From positions 391 through 64,390 of the forward strand of contig VZSE01011610.1 of the NCBI GenBank assembly GCA_013398275.1: DNA of 64,000 nucleotides. The letters are read 5' to 3'. Of this stretch, positions 10,370-22,049 are shown one piece after another. The notes beneath the pieces are model-generated. The model was not told the origin of the DNA and ran no database searches. It saw nothing but the letters and a program-made list of their open reading frames with translations. Numbering within the stretch: the stretch's first letter is position 1; each line of letters opens with the position of its first letter. Position numbers and translations under genes: made by a program. Origin of the DNA: Promerops cafer (lineage: Eukaryota > Chordata > Aves > Passeriformes > Nectariniidae).

Positions 10370-13300
10370 ATGACTGCCCAGAGAGTAGCCATCATCGGTG
10401 CTGGTGCCTCTGGCCTGTGCGCCCTGAAATGCTGCCTGGATGAGGGGCTGGAGCCCACCTGCTTTGAGAGGAGCAAGGACATCGGGGGGCTCTGGCGCTT
10501 CGAGGTAAGTCTCGCACAGCCAGCCTGCTCTGTGGCAGCAGCACAGATGGGCTTAGGATGGGTCCTTGGCAGATAACGACGTACCGCTCCCCTGCTTTGC
10601 ATGCGCACAGCAGGCAGGTTTCCAAGGAAAACCACAGAAAGTAAAACTGATTTGGCAGCGTGGTGCCAGCTGGTGTGCCAGGCACATGGGACTCAACTCC
10701 TGCTCACCAGCAGCAGGATGAAGCCTCCCCAAGGACTTCACTCCATGGCTTACTCCCCCAGCTCAGACCTCCCCTTTCCCATCCCTCCCTTCCCAGTCTC
10801 ATCTACACCTTCCTCTGCTGTTTTGCTCTTGGTTGCTCCCAGCCCTTTCCTACCTGTGTTGTCCTGTCTGACCCCACTGTCCGTCCCTGTCCCTGTCCTG
10901 CCCAGCCGTTTCCTGGAATCATGGTTGCTCCTCTTTCTGCTTCTGTGCCATTCGCCCACACAGAGACACCACGTGCTGCCTTCTCTGTGCCTTGGCTCTC
11001 CCTGCATTGGAACAATCCTGGAGCTTGTCTCTGCCCCCACCCCATGAGGCTACTGACTTTTATCCCATGGACCCACCAACAAGATGACCAGTGTTCCCAC
11101 CATGCCCCGATATGTGTGTGGGAGAGCCCTAGGAGGACACAGGTGGCACCATGCCACAGTAGGGACTGGGGTAGATCTGTCACAGTCCACTAGTTCTACC
11201 TGTGATGGGTCAAGGACATAGTTGGTGGAGCAGAACCAGAGCAGCAGCATCCAGTTGCTGAAGCACAGACCTGGTAAGGAGCAACCACTCAGCAGAAAGC
11301 ACTGGAGCTGGCTCCACAACCAGCAAGACCTGACGTGGCAGCCAGGGCAACAGCACCACAGGAGCTTTGGGAATGCACTGCCTCATAGGGGCAAGGAGTG
11401 GAAGTGGGGAAACTGAGGCACAAGACCACCATGACCGACTGTCACCAGTGCCTGGCTCCAGAGCTACATCCCTGTCTTTTGGGGTGGGGGATCTCAACCA
11501 CAGGAGAGTGCTGGGTGCAGGGATGGGTGCTACAACAACCTATGCTTAATCCTGCACCCACGGGGGAGGTGCCAGGCAGGGCAGGCAGGTGGCCCATCAT
11601 TCCCGGGCAGTGCTGAGCTGTGCCCCGCTCCTACAGGAGTGCCCCGAGGACGGCCGTGCCAGCATCTACCGCTCCGTCATCATCAACACCTCCAAGGAGA
11701 TGATGTGCTTCAGCGACTTCCCCATCCCCGAGGACTTCCCCAACTACATGCACAACTCCAAGATCATGGAGTACTTCCGCATGTACGCCCAGCACTTCGA
11801 CCTGCTCCGCCACATCCGCTTCAGGGTGAGAGCTGGGGGGCCGAGAGGGAGGTGGCAGTGGGAACGGGGGGCACAGGGTGCCTGACACTGCTCCCCCTGC
11901 GCCCAGACCAGCGTGTGCCGCGTGTCCAAGCGCCCCGACTTCGCCAGCAGCGGGCAGTGGGAGGTGGTGACGGAGAGCAAGGGGAAGCAGGAGGCGGCTG
12001 TCTTCGACGCTGTGCTCGTGTGCAGTGGGCACCACACCGACGCACATCTCCCGCTCAGTTCCTTCCCAGGTACTGCCTGTGGGCTGCTTGCCTGCTCCCT
12101 GACATCCCTAAATGCCTTTGCAGTTTAACACACCAGGTGGGATGGTATGAGTGTCCAAAGCATTCTGCTGGCAGATGTCACCGATGCCAGCGTGCCTCTC
12201 CCACCTGAGACAGGCTACCTCTCCATGTTGCTGGCCAAGCACCTGCTGGGCTCTCCAGCTCCTCACCAAGGCTGGAGGGCTCAGCATTGGTGATGGTCTT
12301 GCCTCTGGGTGCCAGGGGAAAATGCCTGGAGAGCTTTCAGCTGTGGAGACCCTCTTTGGCTGGGGAACAGGCTGGAGCACACTGTCACCGGGGTCCGGCG
12401 AGATGGCACAGACCCTGGTTGTTCCTCTACTGGCAATGCATGGCACCAGACAGGATCTGCAGCAGAATTTTGGGATGGAAGCATGGAATTCTCCAGTCTA
12501 AGTCCTGCTCCAAGCCAGGCTAGTCCCAAAGCCAGAGCAGGATGCTCAGGGCTACATTGAGAATCCTCCATGCTGGTGATCCTGACAACTCTCTGGGCAC
12601 TACCCCAGGGTTGCATAACTCCAATTGGTCACACTGGTCCTAGCTTGTTCCCAAAACACACCACCAGTCTGAACAGGGGGCAGCCACCCTCCTGTTCCAC
12701 ATCCCAGCCCAGCATGGCTTCCCTCTCTCTTCCAGGGCTGGAAAAGTTTGAGGGCTGGTACCTGCACAGCCGGGACTACAAGAGTCCTCAGCTCTTTTTG
12801 GGAAAACGGGTGGTCGTGGTTGGCATTGGGAATTCAGGCATCGATATCGCAGTGGAGCTGAGCCACGCAGCCAAGCAGGTGTGCTGGGAGAGCTCACAGG
12901 ACTGGGACCCCAGAGGGCACCAATCATCCCCCACCATCCCCTATGGGCTCCCCTCCCTCCAGCACCCGGCACAAGCACCCCATCCCCTCTCTATGGGGGT
13001 GGCTATTGTGGTCCCAGCAGCTGTGCTGGCTTCCCTGTCCCTGGAGCACAGCAGTCTGAGCATGCTGCCATGCCATCACCTCTCTTCATCTTCCTTCTAG
13101 GTTTTCCTCAGCACCAGGCGTGGGTCCTGGGTGCTGCACCGGGTGGCGGACAGCGGGTACCCCTTTGATTTCAGCTACATCAGTCGCTTCACACAGTTCC
13201 TCCAGAACCTGCTGCCTCCAAATATCATCAGTTTCTTCCTGGAGCGGAAGCTGAACGCCCGCTTTGACCACTCACTCTATGGCCTAAAGCCCAAGCACCG

Positions 13301-14655
13301 GTGAGCACCCCAGCAGCACCCCAGGTACCTGCTCCAGCAATGCCCATCCCCTTGCCAGGGCCTGAACAAGCTCTGTCTGTGCCTTCCAGGGTCCTTGACC
13401 AGCACCCAACCATCAACGATGACCTGCCCAACCGCATCATTTCAGGCAGGGTGCAGGTGAAGCCAAATATCCGGGAGTTCACGGAGGCATCTGCCATCTT
13501 TGAGGACGGCACCAGGGAAGACGTTGATGCCGTAGTTTTTGCCACAGGATACAGCTTCTCATTCCCATTTCTCGAGGGCTTCGAGGTGGTGGAGAACCAG
13601 ATTCCCCTCTACAAATTTGTGTTCCCCCCTGACCTGGAGAAGCCAACACTGGCTTTCATTGGCCTCATCCAGCCTCTAGGAGCCATCATGCCCGTCTCAG
13701 AGCTCCAGTGTCGCTGGGCCACCCGTGTCTTCAAAGGTAAGTCAGGGCAGTTTGGGAGATGCAGCCGGGCTCCCCCAGCCATGCCAAAACTGAGCTGTAG
13801 CTGGTGGCATCCCCTCATATGCTCCCTCTCCGCACTCACCTTTTTATCCTTCTTTTGCTTCTTCATGAGGACAAAACCCTGCTCTGCATTTTTCTACGAC
13901 TCTTGCACTGTTCTTCTCTTGTGGGGGCCACTAACTGGTCCTATTGCCTGCAACCACATTCTCCCTTTCCTTTCCTTCTGTTACTTTCTTTGCCCATGTC
14001 TCCCACTTTGCTCCTGATGTGGTGGCACGTCCCAAAAGCCCCACGTGCAAACAGAGGCCAGGCTGGGCTGCAGAGCCATCCAGACTATGGCAGGAGCACA
14101 GCCCACCCTCCAGCTCCAGCCTCCTTTTGCCCAGGGCTGCAGGGCCTGCCACCGCCCGCCGACATGCTGGCTGAAATCACACAAACCAAGCAGAGAATGG
14201 CTGAGCGGTAAGGCCCCTGCACAGCACCGCCCTGCTCCCCTTACTCCCGGTGCCCCCGTGTCAAACCCTCCTGCTCTCCCTCCCTCCCTGCCCACAGGTA
14301 CGTGAAGAGCCAGCGGCACACCATCCAGGTGGATTACATCCCTTACATGGACGAGCTCGCCTGCCAGCTGGGGGTCAAGCCCAACCTGCTCACTCTGTTC
14401 CTCACGGACCCCAAGCTGGCAATGGAGGTGGCCTTCGGTCCCTGCACGCCGTACCAGTACCGGCTGCGGGGCCCGGGCGCATGGGCTGGCGCCAGGGCCG
14501 CCATCCTGAGCCAGCGGCGGCGTGTGGTCAGGGCCCTGCAGCCGCGGGCCAGCGCCCGCCCTGCCCGCTCGAGCGCCGTGCCCCACGTCCTCACTGTGCT
14601 CTTCAGCATCGGCATGATTGTGGCCACCCTCGTCTACGTTTCGCTCTCTCCTTAG
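10370..14655 (+). CDS. Flavin-containing monooxygenase, FMO5-like copy 2
   Basis: Tandem paralogue of the upstream FMO gene, same strand, about 1.1 kb after it. Eight coding exons join in frame: 10370-10504, 11637-11825, 11907-12069, 12736-12878, 13101-13300, 13390-13736, 14135-14207 and 14298-14655 (535 residues). Motifs are FAD loop GAGASG, FMO signature FEGWYLHSRDY, NADPH loop GIGNSGID and FATGY. The C-terminal membrane anchor is unrelated to copy 1's (VLFSIGMIVATLVYVSLSP, preceded by an Arg/Ala-rich stretch). Exon 6 (SWVLHRVADSGYPFDFSYISRF) is diverged from copy 1, so substrate range may differ (inference). Exons 3, 4, 7 and most of 9 are nearly the same as copy 1. The gene looks functional: no stops or frameshifts, and all junctions are GT/AG. 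Confidence 0.92.
11593..12077 (+). repeat. Near-identical tract shared with 6284-6768
   Basis: Partner of the tract in FMO copy 1: 485 bases, no gaps, three differences. It includes the complete 81-base intron between exons 3 and 4, which is hard to explain by protein constraint. Confidence 0.9.
13382..13747 (+). repeat. Near-identical tract shared with 7969-8337 (FMO exon 7)
   Basis: Exon 7 and its immediate splice flanks match the first FMO copy almost base for base. The exception is a window of about 30 bases at roughly 13567-13595 (copy 1 about 8155-8186), where several bases and one codon differ (GCVKAV in copy 1, GFEVV here). Identity stops within ten bases after the donor. Confidence 0.85.
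14278..14475 (+). repeat. Near-identical tract shared with 8937-9134 (FMO exon 9)
   Basis: The last 20 bases of the intron and the first two thirds of the final exon match copy 1 with essentially no differences, up to the codons for RLRGPG. Beyond that the two genes diverge quickly and encode different C-terminal tails. Confidence 0.85.
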
Positions 14656-14946
14656 CCTAAAGGGAAGGAGACAGCGGGTCCTGCCGGCAATCTTCTCCTT
14701 TTCCTTTGGGCTTGTGTCTGTTGTCTCTCGCTAGCTGTGCCGGAGCACGGAGAGCCGTGCCTTGAAGGTGCAGCCTGGTCTGTTGTGCCTTCCCGCTGTG
14801 GTACCACCAAGTCTGGTCACGGGCTGCTCTGGGAACAGCTCCCTAAATCCTGGCCCGGCAGCCCCACGAGCTCTATCTATCGGTTAGGTCACAGAGGTGG
14901 TGGGGAAACTGGGAACGTGCCAAAGCGGGGCGCCTCGGGAAAGGGA

Positions 14947-14952
14947 AATAAA
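14947..14952 (+). terminator. Poly(A) signal AATAAA for FMO copy 2
   Basis: Canonical AATAAA 292 bases after the second FMO stop codon, just before the sequence turns strongly CpG-rich. Confidence 0.6.
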
Positions 14953-15133
14953 GCTTCTCCGGGGAGCGGAGAGCACAGTGCCTCGCTGCGTGAGTCGGTG
15001 AAGTCTATCCTGCGGGTCCCGCCGGCCCACGGGCAGCACCCCAGCTGCTGGCCCCCCGCGGCACCCCGCAGTCCGCCGCGCCGCGCCCGGCCTCAGCCCT
15101 GCCCGCAACAGACATGGCCGCCGGCGGCTGAGG

Positions 15134-15236
15134 NNNNNNNNNNNNNNNNNNNNNNNNNNNNNNNNNNNNNNNNNNNNNNNNNNNNNNNNNNNNNNNNNNN
15201 NNNNNNNNNNNNNNNNNNNNNNNNNNNNNNNNNNNN
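15134..15236. other. Assembly gap (103 N)
   Basis: Unresolved bases inside the CpG island. The GC content and adjacent hexanucleotide repeat probably caused the dropout. Confidence 1.
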
Positions 15237-15410
15237 CGTTGTTACGGACCCCGCAGCGGTGCAGACCCCGTCTGGCAGCCGCTCGGGAGGGGTCGGCCCC
15301 TGCCGGAGTGTCCCGCTCCTCCCCCGGGCCACGGCAGACCCGCGGGGGCCCGTGGGCCGAGCCCGCCGTGACAGCCCCGCCACCGCCCCCGCGGAGCAGA
15401 GCCGGAGACC

Positions 15411-15458
15411 GAGCCCGAGCCCGAGCCCCAGCCCCAGCCCCAGCCCCAGCCCCAGCCC
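15411..15458 (+). repeat. (CCCAGC/CCCGAGC)n short tandem repeat
   Basis: About eight tandem hexamers: two or three GAGCCC units passing into CAGCCC units. They sit within the CpG island next to the gap. Confidence 0.9.
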
Positions 15459-15620
15459 TGCCTGCTCGGAGGGAGATTTTCCGCCCCCGCTTTCCCAGCT
15501 CATCGCCTTAACCTTACGGCAACCTCAGGGCTTAGCTGTGGTTCCTGTCTCCGAAAGAGGGAGAGTCCGGGCGGATCGGGCTTCCCGGGGCGGTATCAGC
15601 CCGGCGAGATGCTGGACCCC

Positions 15621-17764
15621 ATCCCTCAAAAGCCCTGGGGATGCCTGCCAGTGCTCCCAGTGCCGCTGGACAGAGACCCCATCCCTCCTGCATAAGCCCC
15701 CTCGGGCTACCTGCCAGTGCTTCCCAGCGCGGTCACTGGCCGGGTGGGAGAGGCAGCAAGCGTGGCTTCCCCGGGAGGGGAATGGGTATAAATCACTTGT
15801 CATTTCCAGATGAGAAGCTGGGGCTGGCTGGGACTGATGGGCCCTGGTAATGGGGCAGGCAGGCAGGCATCCACCTTGCTGTGGGCTGCAGCTGGCAGGG
15901 GCTTGCTGCCAGACTTGGAGTGGATGTGCTGAGATGCTGTGGAGGTTTGCTGGGGCTCTGGTGTGGGCAGAACTTCCACCCATGACTTGGGTGTACCTAT
16001 GTAACACCATCTCCCAGTGCTACAAGGGCTGGTCTGGATGCAGGAGGGTTTGAGCTGTAAAAGTTAATTCAGCAAAGGCAGGTATTGCAGGCTGTGTACA
16101 AAGACCTGTCCTGGCACAGGCCAGGTGCCCATGGATTCAGATGGTACACGTCAGACAGCAGCCACTGCTTGGGATAAACCTCAGGGAGTGTTTGGAGAGC
16201 GTGACCTGTAAGGGACAGAGGGACTGGAATCCTTTTAGAGAAGAGAAAGGGAAGCTTCACACCTGTTAACACCTGCACCTATCTCCCAGGTCTGTCCTAT
16301 TACAAGGGAGGTTCAGCCTTTCCCACCTTCCTCCCTTGTAGATGAGAAGTAAGGGAGCCTTAGTGGAGATACTGGAGAGGAAACTCCTCAACAGCAGGTC
16401 TGGTGGTACAGGGGCAGTTAGTGTGACGAGCTGCCTGAGCCTCCTCGGAGCAGAGGGGGAAGATGTCATAACAAGAGGTGTAGCTCATCTGACCTGGATC
16501 TTCAGGTATGCTTGATCTGCACTGAGAGGGGTGGGGGTATCAGTTAGCTGCCCACTTGAGCTACCTTTTAGCCCTCGGGATTTAAGAAATAGCATAGTAA
16601 TTGCTCCATAATGTTCTAAAGCCTGGCTTTGGCTGGCAGCCTCGCTTGGCACCCTTCGTATAACTTGATCTTTTAAACAAACCTCCAAATGTCACAAGTG
16701 AGCACATGAAGCAAGGCTGGCTGTCCCCTTGCTTGCTCTGCAGAGCCCACAGTAAGCTGAAAGCTGCAAAATAAGCCTGGAAGTGGGCAAGAACCCCAGT
16801 CCATCTTGGCTCCTGGAAAGAGGGTAAGGCCTGAAGAGTCCTGTGTAGCTTGCAGTGGCTTTGTTGTTTATCCTAAAAGGTGTGTAGTTGTTCATGGCTT
16901 GGTCAGTTCTCCTGTTTTGCTTTCTCTGAGCTGGGTGGGATTGGGGATGGGGGCCCATCTCCAGCTGCAGAGGGACACTGAGGTGGCCAGGGCTGCCCTC
17001 CCCTCACCATGTCCCTTCAGACAGCCAGGCAGGTGCTGTCTAGGTCACAACAAATGGTCCTCCTCGCTGTGCTGTGCTGCAGCTGACACGGTGACTTGCC
17101 TGGTGAATCATAAGTGAATGCTGCTGAGAGCTGAGCTTTTTGCAGACAAGACAGCATTAGCCCTACTCCTTGGACAAACTCCAGCTTGGGCGATTCCATT
17201 CGGACGCTTTAAATGCTCCCTGTCGCCTTTGAAGGCACAAGGCTCTGCTCTTCTGCCTGCGAGCTCTTGGAGACTTGTTGGGGACTGTAAAACAGCTGCT
17301 ACTTTCACTCCCTGGCTGTTTTCTTGCTGGATGTCGGGGGGCTGTCCATAGAGCCTGACTGCAGGACTGTGAAAGAGGCTCTGTTAACACCAGACAGTTG
17401 ATTTGCCAATAAAGGTTGGCTTTATTTTTCTCATCAGCTCTACTCTGTTGGCTGCCAGGGGCTGATGCGGGACACAGGTGAAGTCGTATTGTTTTTGGAG
17501 TCTTAACAATTAGCAGCTTAACTAGAGTGATGGTTCTTAAGGATGTGGCTATAATTAGGTCAAGCTGTCTTGTTTGTTGAATTCCCATTCAGCTCCCAAA
17601 CTTGGTAGTGGAAATGAACTTGGGGCCTTTTTTAGGATTGCTGTTCATCTTAGCTGGCAAAGAACATTTGGGAGACAGCTCCGTTGCTCCTCTCCTTGCT
17701 GCCAGAGCCCGTGGGCAAAGGCAGAGTGTTGTTCTGTCTGTCTCCCAGGGGCTGCTGAGCTGTC
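15621..17764 (+). other. Presumed PRKAB2 intron 1, no coding sequence seen
   Basis: Between the CpG island and the PRKAB2 start codon. It consists of ordinary non-repetitive sequence and short overlapping open frames without recognisable domains. The start-codon exon is preceded by a pyrimidine-rich tract ending CTGTCTCCCAG at 17739-17749, a likely acceptor 15 bases before the ATG. Confidence 0.5.
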
Positions 17765-20700
17765 ATGGGGAACACCACCAGCGAGCGGGTGTCTGGGGAG
17801 CGCCATGGCTCCAAGTCCCACCGCTCAGACGGCTCCGGTGCCTCCCACCCTGCCAAGGAGCACCCGCACAAGATCATGGTGGGCAGCACCGACGACCCCA
17901 GCGTTTTCAGCTCCCATGACTCCAAGGTAGGGGCTGGCTGCTCCCTTCCCTGCCTGCCCTCTGGAGCTTTGGCACACTGCCTGTGTGGGGCTGCGTTCCC
18001 AGCCATGTGAGGGGTCTCTGGGGAGCTGGGAGGCTGGAGGAGCTCTGTGGTGCTCCTGTGTGCAATGTGCAGGTGGGCTGGTAGAGGCCAGGTGTAGAGG
18101 CCAGGTACAATGTGTTCACAGTTGTCTCTGTGTCTCAGTGATATCTCTCTGGTTTTCTTTGCCCAGATTCCTGGGGACAAGGAGTTTGTGTCATGGCAGC
18201 CAGATCTGGAGGAGTCAGTGAAACCATCCCAACAGGCTCGTCCAACTGTCATACGCTGGGCTGATGGAGGCAAGGAGGTCTTCATCTCTGGATCCTTCAA
18301 CAACTGGAGCACCAAGATCCCACTCATCAAGAGGTAGCCAGTCCCTCAAGTCGTTTACTCTATGTTCATGTCTGCTCCAGCACAGAGAATGTTTTCCTTT
18401 GGTCCCTTGGCTTTTCTCTATTCACTCAAGCTGTGAGTCTGAGCATATACACAGTTAGCTCCTTCCCTGCGTGGTGCTGCAGGGACAGTGGGAAGTTGTG
18501 AAACAGGGACAGGACAGGATGGGTCACTTTGCTTGCCCATCTGGATGGCATGCAGCAGCCAGTCCTGGTAGCAGAGCCCTGCCCAAGTATGCAGCAGTCC
18601 TCTGGAAGCTGTCAGCTCTTCCCTTGGCTGCAGCATTACCCCATGCCTAGTTGTATTGCTGCCAGTGGGCGTTAGTTGTTTGTCCCTCACGTATCTTCCT
18701 GCCCTAATGATGTTCTCACTATTCTGCAACACATCTGTGACTTACATGGAAGCTCATGTAGGACTCTAGCAATTAATCTGGAATGAGTTTATCTCAATTT
18801 CAGACTTGACAAACAGAGCTGTCCCACTTGCTCCTGTCCTGCTGTGCCAGCACAGGGCAGGAGCTTTGCCCACATGTTCTTCTCAGCCTGTCTTGCACAG
18901 GGTGTCTGTCACATCCACATTCTCAGGGTACAGAGGGCTGGACTGCCACTTGCAGCTGGGCTGCCAGGGGTTTGAGCCATGCTGGTGCTTGGAATGCTCG
19001 TGCCTGTCGTGGCCATGCCTTGGGTCACTGATGCAAGCCTAACCCTGCATGAAGGTGTTGGGGTAGAGGGGCTGGGCAGTGCTGGTTCCTGGGGCCCCGT
19101 GGAAGAGCAGCATTCCAAGCATCAACAGGGTGATGCTGTTGCACGTCTGTTCTCTCTGCACAGCCACAATGACTTCGTTGCTATCCTAGACCTTCCAGAA
19201 GGAGAGCACCAGTACAAATTTTTTGTGGATGGCCAGTGGGTCCATGATCCATCTGAGGTAATGCTCCAAGCTTTATCCCTGCAGATCTTGTCTTCTTCAG
19301 GGAACTAGACAGGATGTAACTGCAGCAGAGGGGGAACCAGAAGAGCAGAGACTGTTTCCTGAAACAAAAGGCATACCTCCATCCCCTGAGTCATTTCAGA
19401 GGCTGGTTCCTCTGGACTTAGTCATGCTTTATGGGGAAGGATTGGGAAAGGGCAGGGAAATGCCAGAAGACCCTCAAGTCCCACTGGGAAGTGGCAATGG
19501 GAAGATGGGCCATGAGGTCAGCACTCACAGGTTCTCCTCCAAACTGAATCATGCGGGAGCAGCATGGGAAGGACAACACACGTACCCATGGGCATGTAGC
19601 AGGATGGATGATGGAAACAGGAGGTGATGTAGGAGCCTGTGATGAAGGAAAATCCTCCCAGGGTAAACAGCAGAGATCTACAAGTGTAGGGCAGAGAGGG
19701 ACACCAGCCACCTGTGCTCGGAGGTGGTGTTGCAGCAAAGACAGCTTGGGCTGGGAGGATCTAGGAAGCATTGAATGTGCCTCAGCTGGAGGTGAACACA
19801 GGAAGATTCTCACCCCAGTTCTTTCCAGCCTGTGGTTACCAGCCAGATGGGGACAATAAACAACCTCATCCACGTCAAGAAGTCTGACTTTGAGGTGTTT
19901 GATGCGTTGAAGGTGGATTCCTTGGAAAGCTCAGAAACCTCAGGTCGGGGTGAGTTTTGTGGCATTACAGCTTTGCATGTGCTATTTTCCACCTCCTCTG
20001 CTCTGAGACTTGCTGCTCTGGGTGCACAGACACCCTGGGCAGAGGTGTGGGCCAGCACTGGGGGTGAGTAGGGTTGGGCAGCATGTCCTTCCCAGCCCAC
20101 CACTGAGGCCTCATCCCTCTGGAGGGGCTGTATTTGTGTAACTCATTCTATGCTAGCACCATCCCAGAGCAGAGCTGCTGCAGTGCGTGGCTGAGGGAGC
20201 CATTTTGGACTGGGAAATGCCAGGAACATCAGCCCTTTCTGTCTGGTCAACTGTAAGTCATCTGATCTGGGGTACAAGCTAGGTGATAGCAGGATCCAGT
20301 TTATTTTCAGCAGCTACTCTTGGTTTTCATGCCAAAGTAATTTGTACCAGTGCTAGCACATTGCAAACCTCCCTTGCTTGTGTTACAGCAGCAGGTTAGG
20401 TTACCACACAGGCACTGGTGGTGCTGGCTCAGTGTGAAATGCTGGCAGGAAGCTCAGTTGTGTGTCTGTCCCTGGTACAGCCCCTTCTCAGATACAGCTC
20501 AGCTCCATGTCCTTTCCCAGCTGAGGCAAGAGACACTCTGCTGGAGAGAAGCCAGCAAGCAGCAGCAGCCCAAGGAGATGGAGCCTTTCTGGGGGCTGGC
20601 TGTTCCCAAATGTTGAGATCAGATGTAGCTGGGAGATGGGGTCAGTCCAGCTTTCAGTGACTACGAGCTCCCGAGGTCCCTCCTATGTTTGGAACAGCTG

Positions 20701-22049
20701 CTCAGTGTAGAGTTCCTATTTGCCTTCCCTGGACCTTCTCATCAGGCAGCACCTAGAGCAACCTGCTCCCTGTGCCCTTGCTGCTGAGGGCACAGCTCTG
20801 GAGCAAGCCAGCTGCTTCCTGCAGGGAGAGGGACCTGGCTGTGCCAAGAGCTGTGCTTGAGGGGTCTTGTGATGGCTAACATGGGGTGCTTGTTGTGTTG
20901 TGTCAGTGCATGTACCAGCTTACAGCCCTGCCATGGGCTTACCTAGCTGCTTTTTCTGCTGTGAAAAGGCTGAGCTGTTGCCATAGAATAGATCCCTGCC
21001 CATGGCTTGTGGAGGATGTTTGTGCTTGAAAGACCTTGTTGAGTCCTTCTCAGCTTCTTAGGAGCTGCTCTGTGCTCACCCATCCTGCTTCAGTCATTTT
21101 ATGTCTCTGCCTTTGTCTTCTTTCTAGATTTATCCAGCTCCCCACCAGGACCTTATGGCCAAGAGATGTACGTATACCGGCCCGAGGAGCGCTTCAAATC
21201 CCCACCCATCCTCCCGCCTCACCTCCTCCAGGTCATCCTCAACAAGGACACCAATATCTCGGTGTGTACCAGCATACTGCCCACACAGAGAGCCACGCTG
21301 GGGTCGGAAAGGGAGTCCTGTCTGCAGGGAGCCTGGGTTCCCCTTGGCTGGGGTCTAGCCCTTGGCATTTCCTAGGAAAAGTGTCACTTTGCCCATTTAC
21401 TGCGCTGACTTGGCCTCCTGGTGCTTAGCTAAGCTCTGTTCCTGTTCAGAACAGCCAGAGTCGATGGCAGCTCAAGCTGCCTGAGACAGCAGCTCCCTGT
21501 GCTGGCAGGGGCTGGGGGATCAGGACTCTGCTGTTCCCCTGTGACACTCCTCTCCTCCTAGTGTGACCCAGCGCTGCTGCCCGAGCCCAACCACGTCATG
21601 CTCAATCACCTCTACGCGCTCTCCATCAAGGTAAGTGCAGGTCCTGCAAGGCTGCAGGTGAGGAGCTGCTGTGGCTCCCAGGAGCCTGCAGAACCTGCAG
21701 GGAGCAGAACCTGCTCAGCTGGGGGGTGGAGATGGGACCTGGCTGCCTGGTGAGGTGTGGCATGCAGAGGGTGTGATTTCCTGACAATTCCCTTCAGCTG
21801 CCTCCCTGCAGTATGGGGGAGCTAAGCGTGTATCAGACCCTGCCCTTGCTCTGCCCCATTGTGGGACTGGGGACAGCAGGGGCGGACTGGGGACAGCAGG
21901 GGCAGGCTGGGGCAGCTCTCTGAGCCCCAGAGGTGCCCTGGCCCCACACGCTGATGCTGCGTCTCCTGCAGGACGGCGTGATGGTGCTCAGTGCCACGCA
22001 CCGCTACAAGAAGAAGTATGTCACCACACTGCTGTACAAGCCCATCTGA
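17765..22049 (+). CDS. PRKAB2: AMP-activated protein kinase non-catalytic subunit beta-2
   Basis: Scaffold subunit of AMPK that binds glycogen and links the alpha and gamma subunits. Seven coding exons join exactly: 17765-17926, 18167-18333, 19164-19257, 19829-19949, 21128-21261, 21562-21630 and 21972-22049. They give 274 residues (human 272). The N-terminus MGNTTS has the myristoylatable Gly2. The CBM48 glycogen-binding domain spans about residues 79-160, with the GSFNNW loop and DGQW. Ser110 corresponds to human Ser108, whose phosphorylation supports ADaM-site activation, and its codon is split by an intron. The C-terminal alpha/gamma-binding domain (residues about 190-274) ends KKYVTTLLYKPI and is practically invariant. 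The GTINNLIHVKKSDFEVFDAL segment and the MGNTTS start identify beta-2 rather than beta-1. The gene is convergent with PDE4DIP. Confidence 0.97.

Larger units (their letters stand above)
14985..15620 (+). promoter_or_regulatory. CpG island, candidate PRKAB2 promoter
   Basis: Very GC- and CpG-rich DNA on both sides of the 103-base gap. It contains several GC-boxes and a hexanucleotide repeat. It lies between the end of the second FMO gene and PRKAB2. The PRKAB2 start codon lies about 2.1 kb downstream in its own exon, so a non-coding first exon here is expected (human PRKAB2 has one, to my knowledge). The exact exon and donor cannot be fixed because of the gap. Confidence 0.5.

Noticed and set aside
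13301..13389. FMO copy 2 exon 6 reading on into the short intron to exon 7
   Set aside because: The frame is open through the 89-base intron, but GTGAGC donor and CTTCCAG acceptor match copy 1 and family exon structure.
14737..15813. 358-codon + frame crossing the first gap
   Set aside because: It depends on unknown bases being read as codons and has no domain or splice support. The region is a CpG island.
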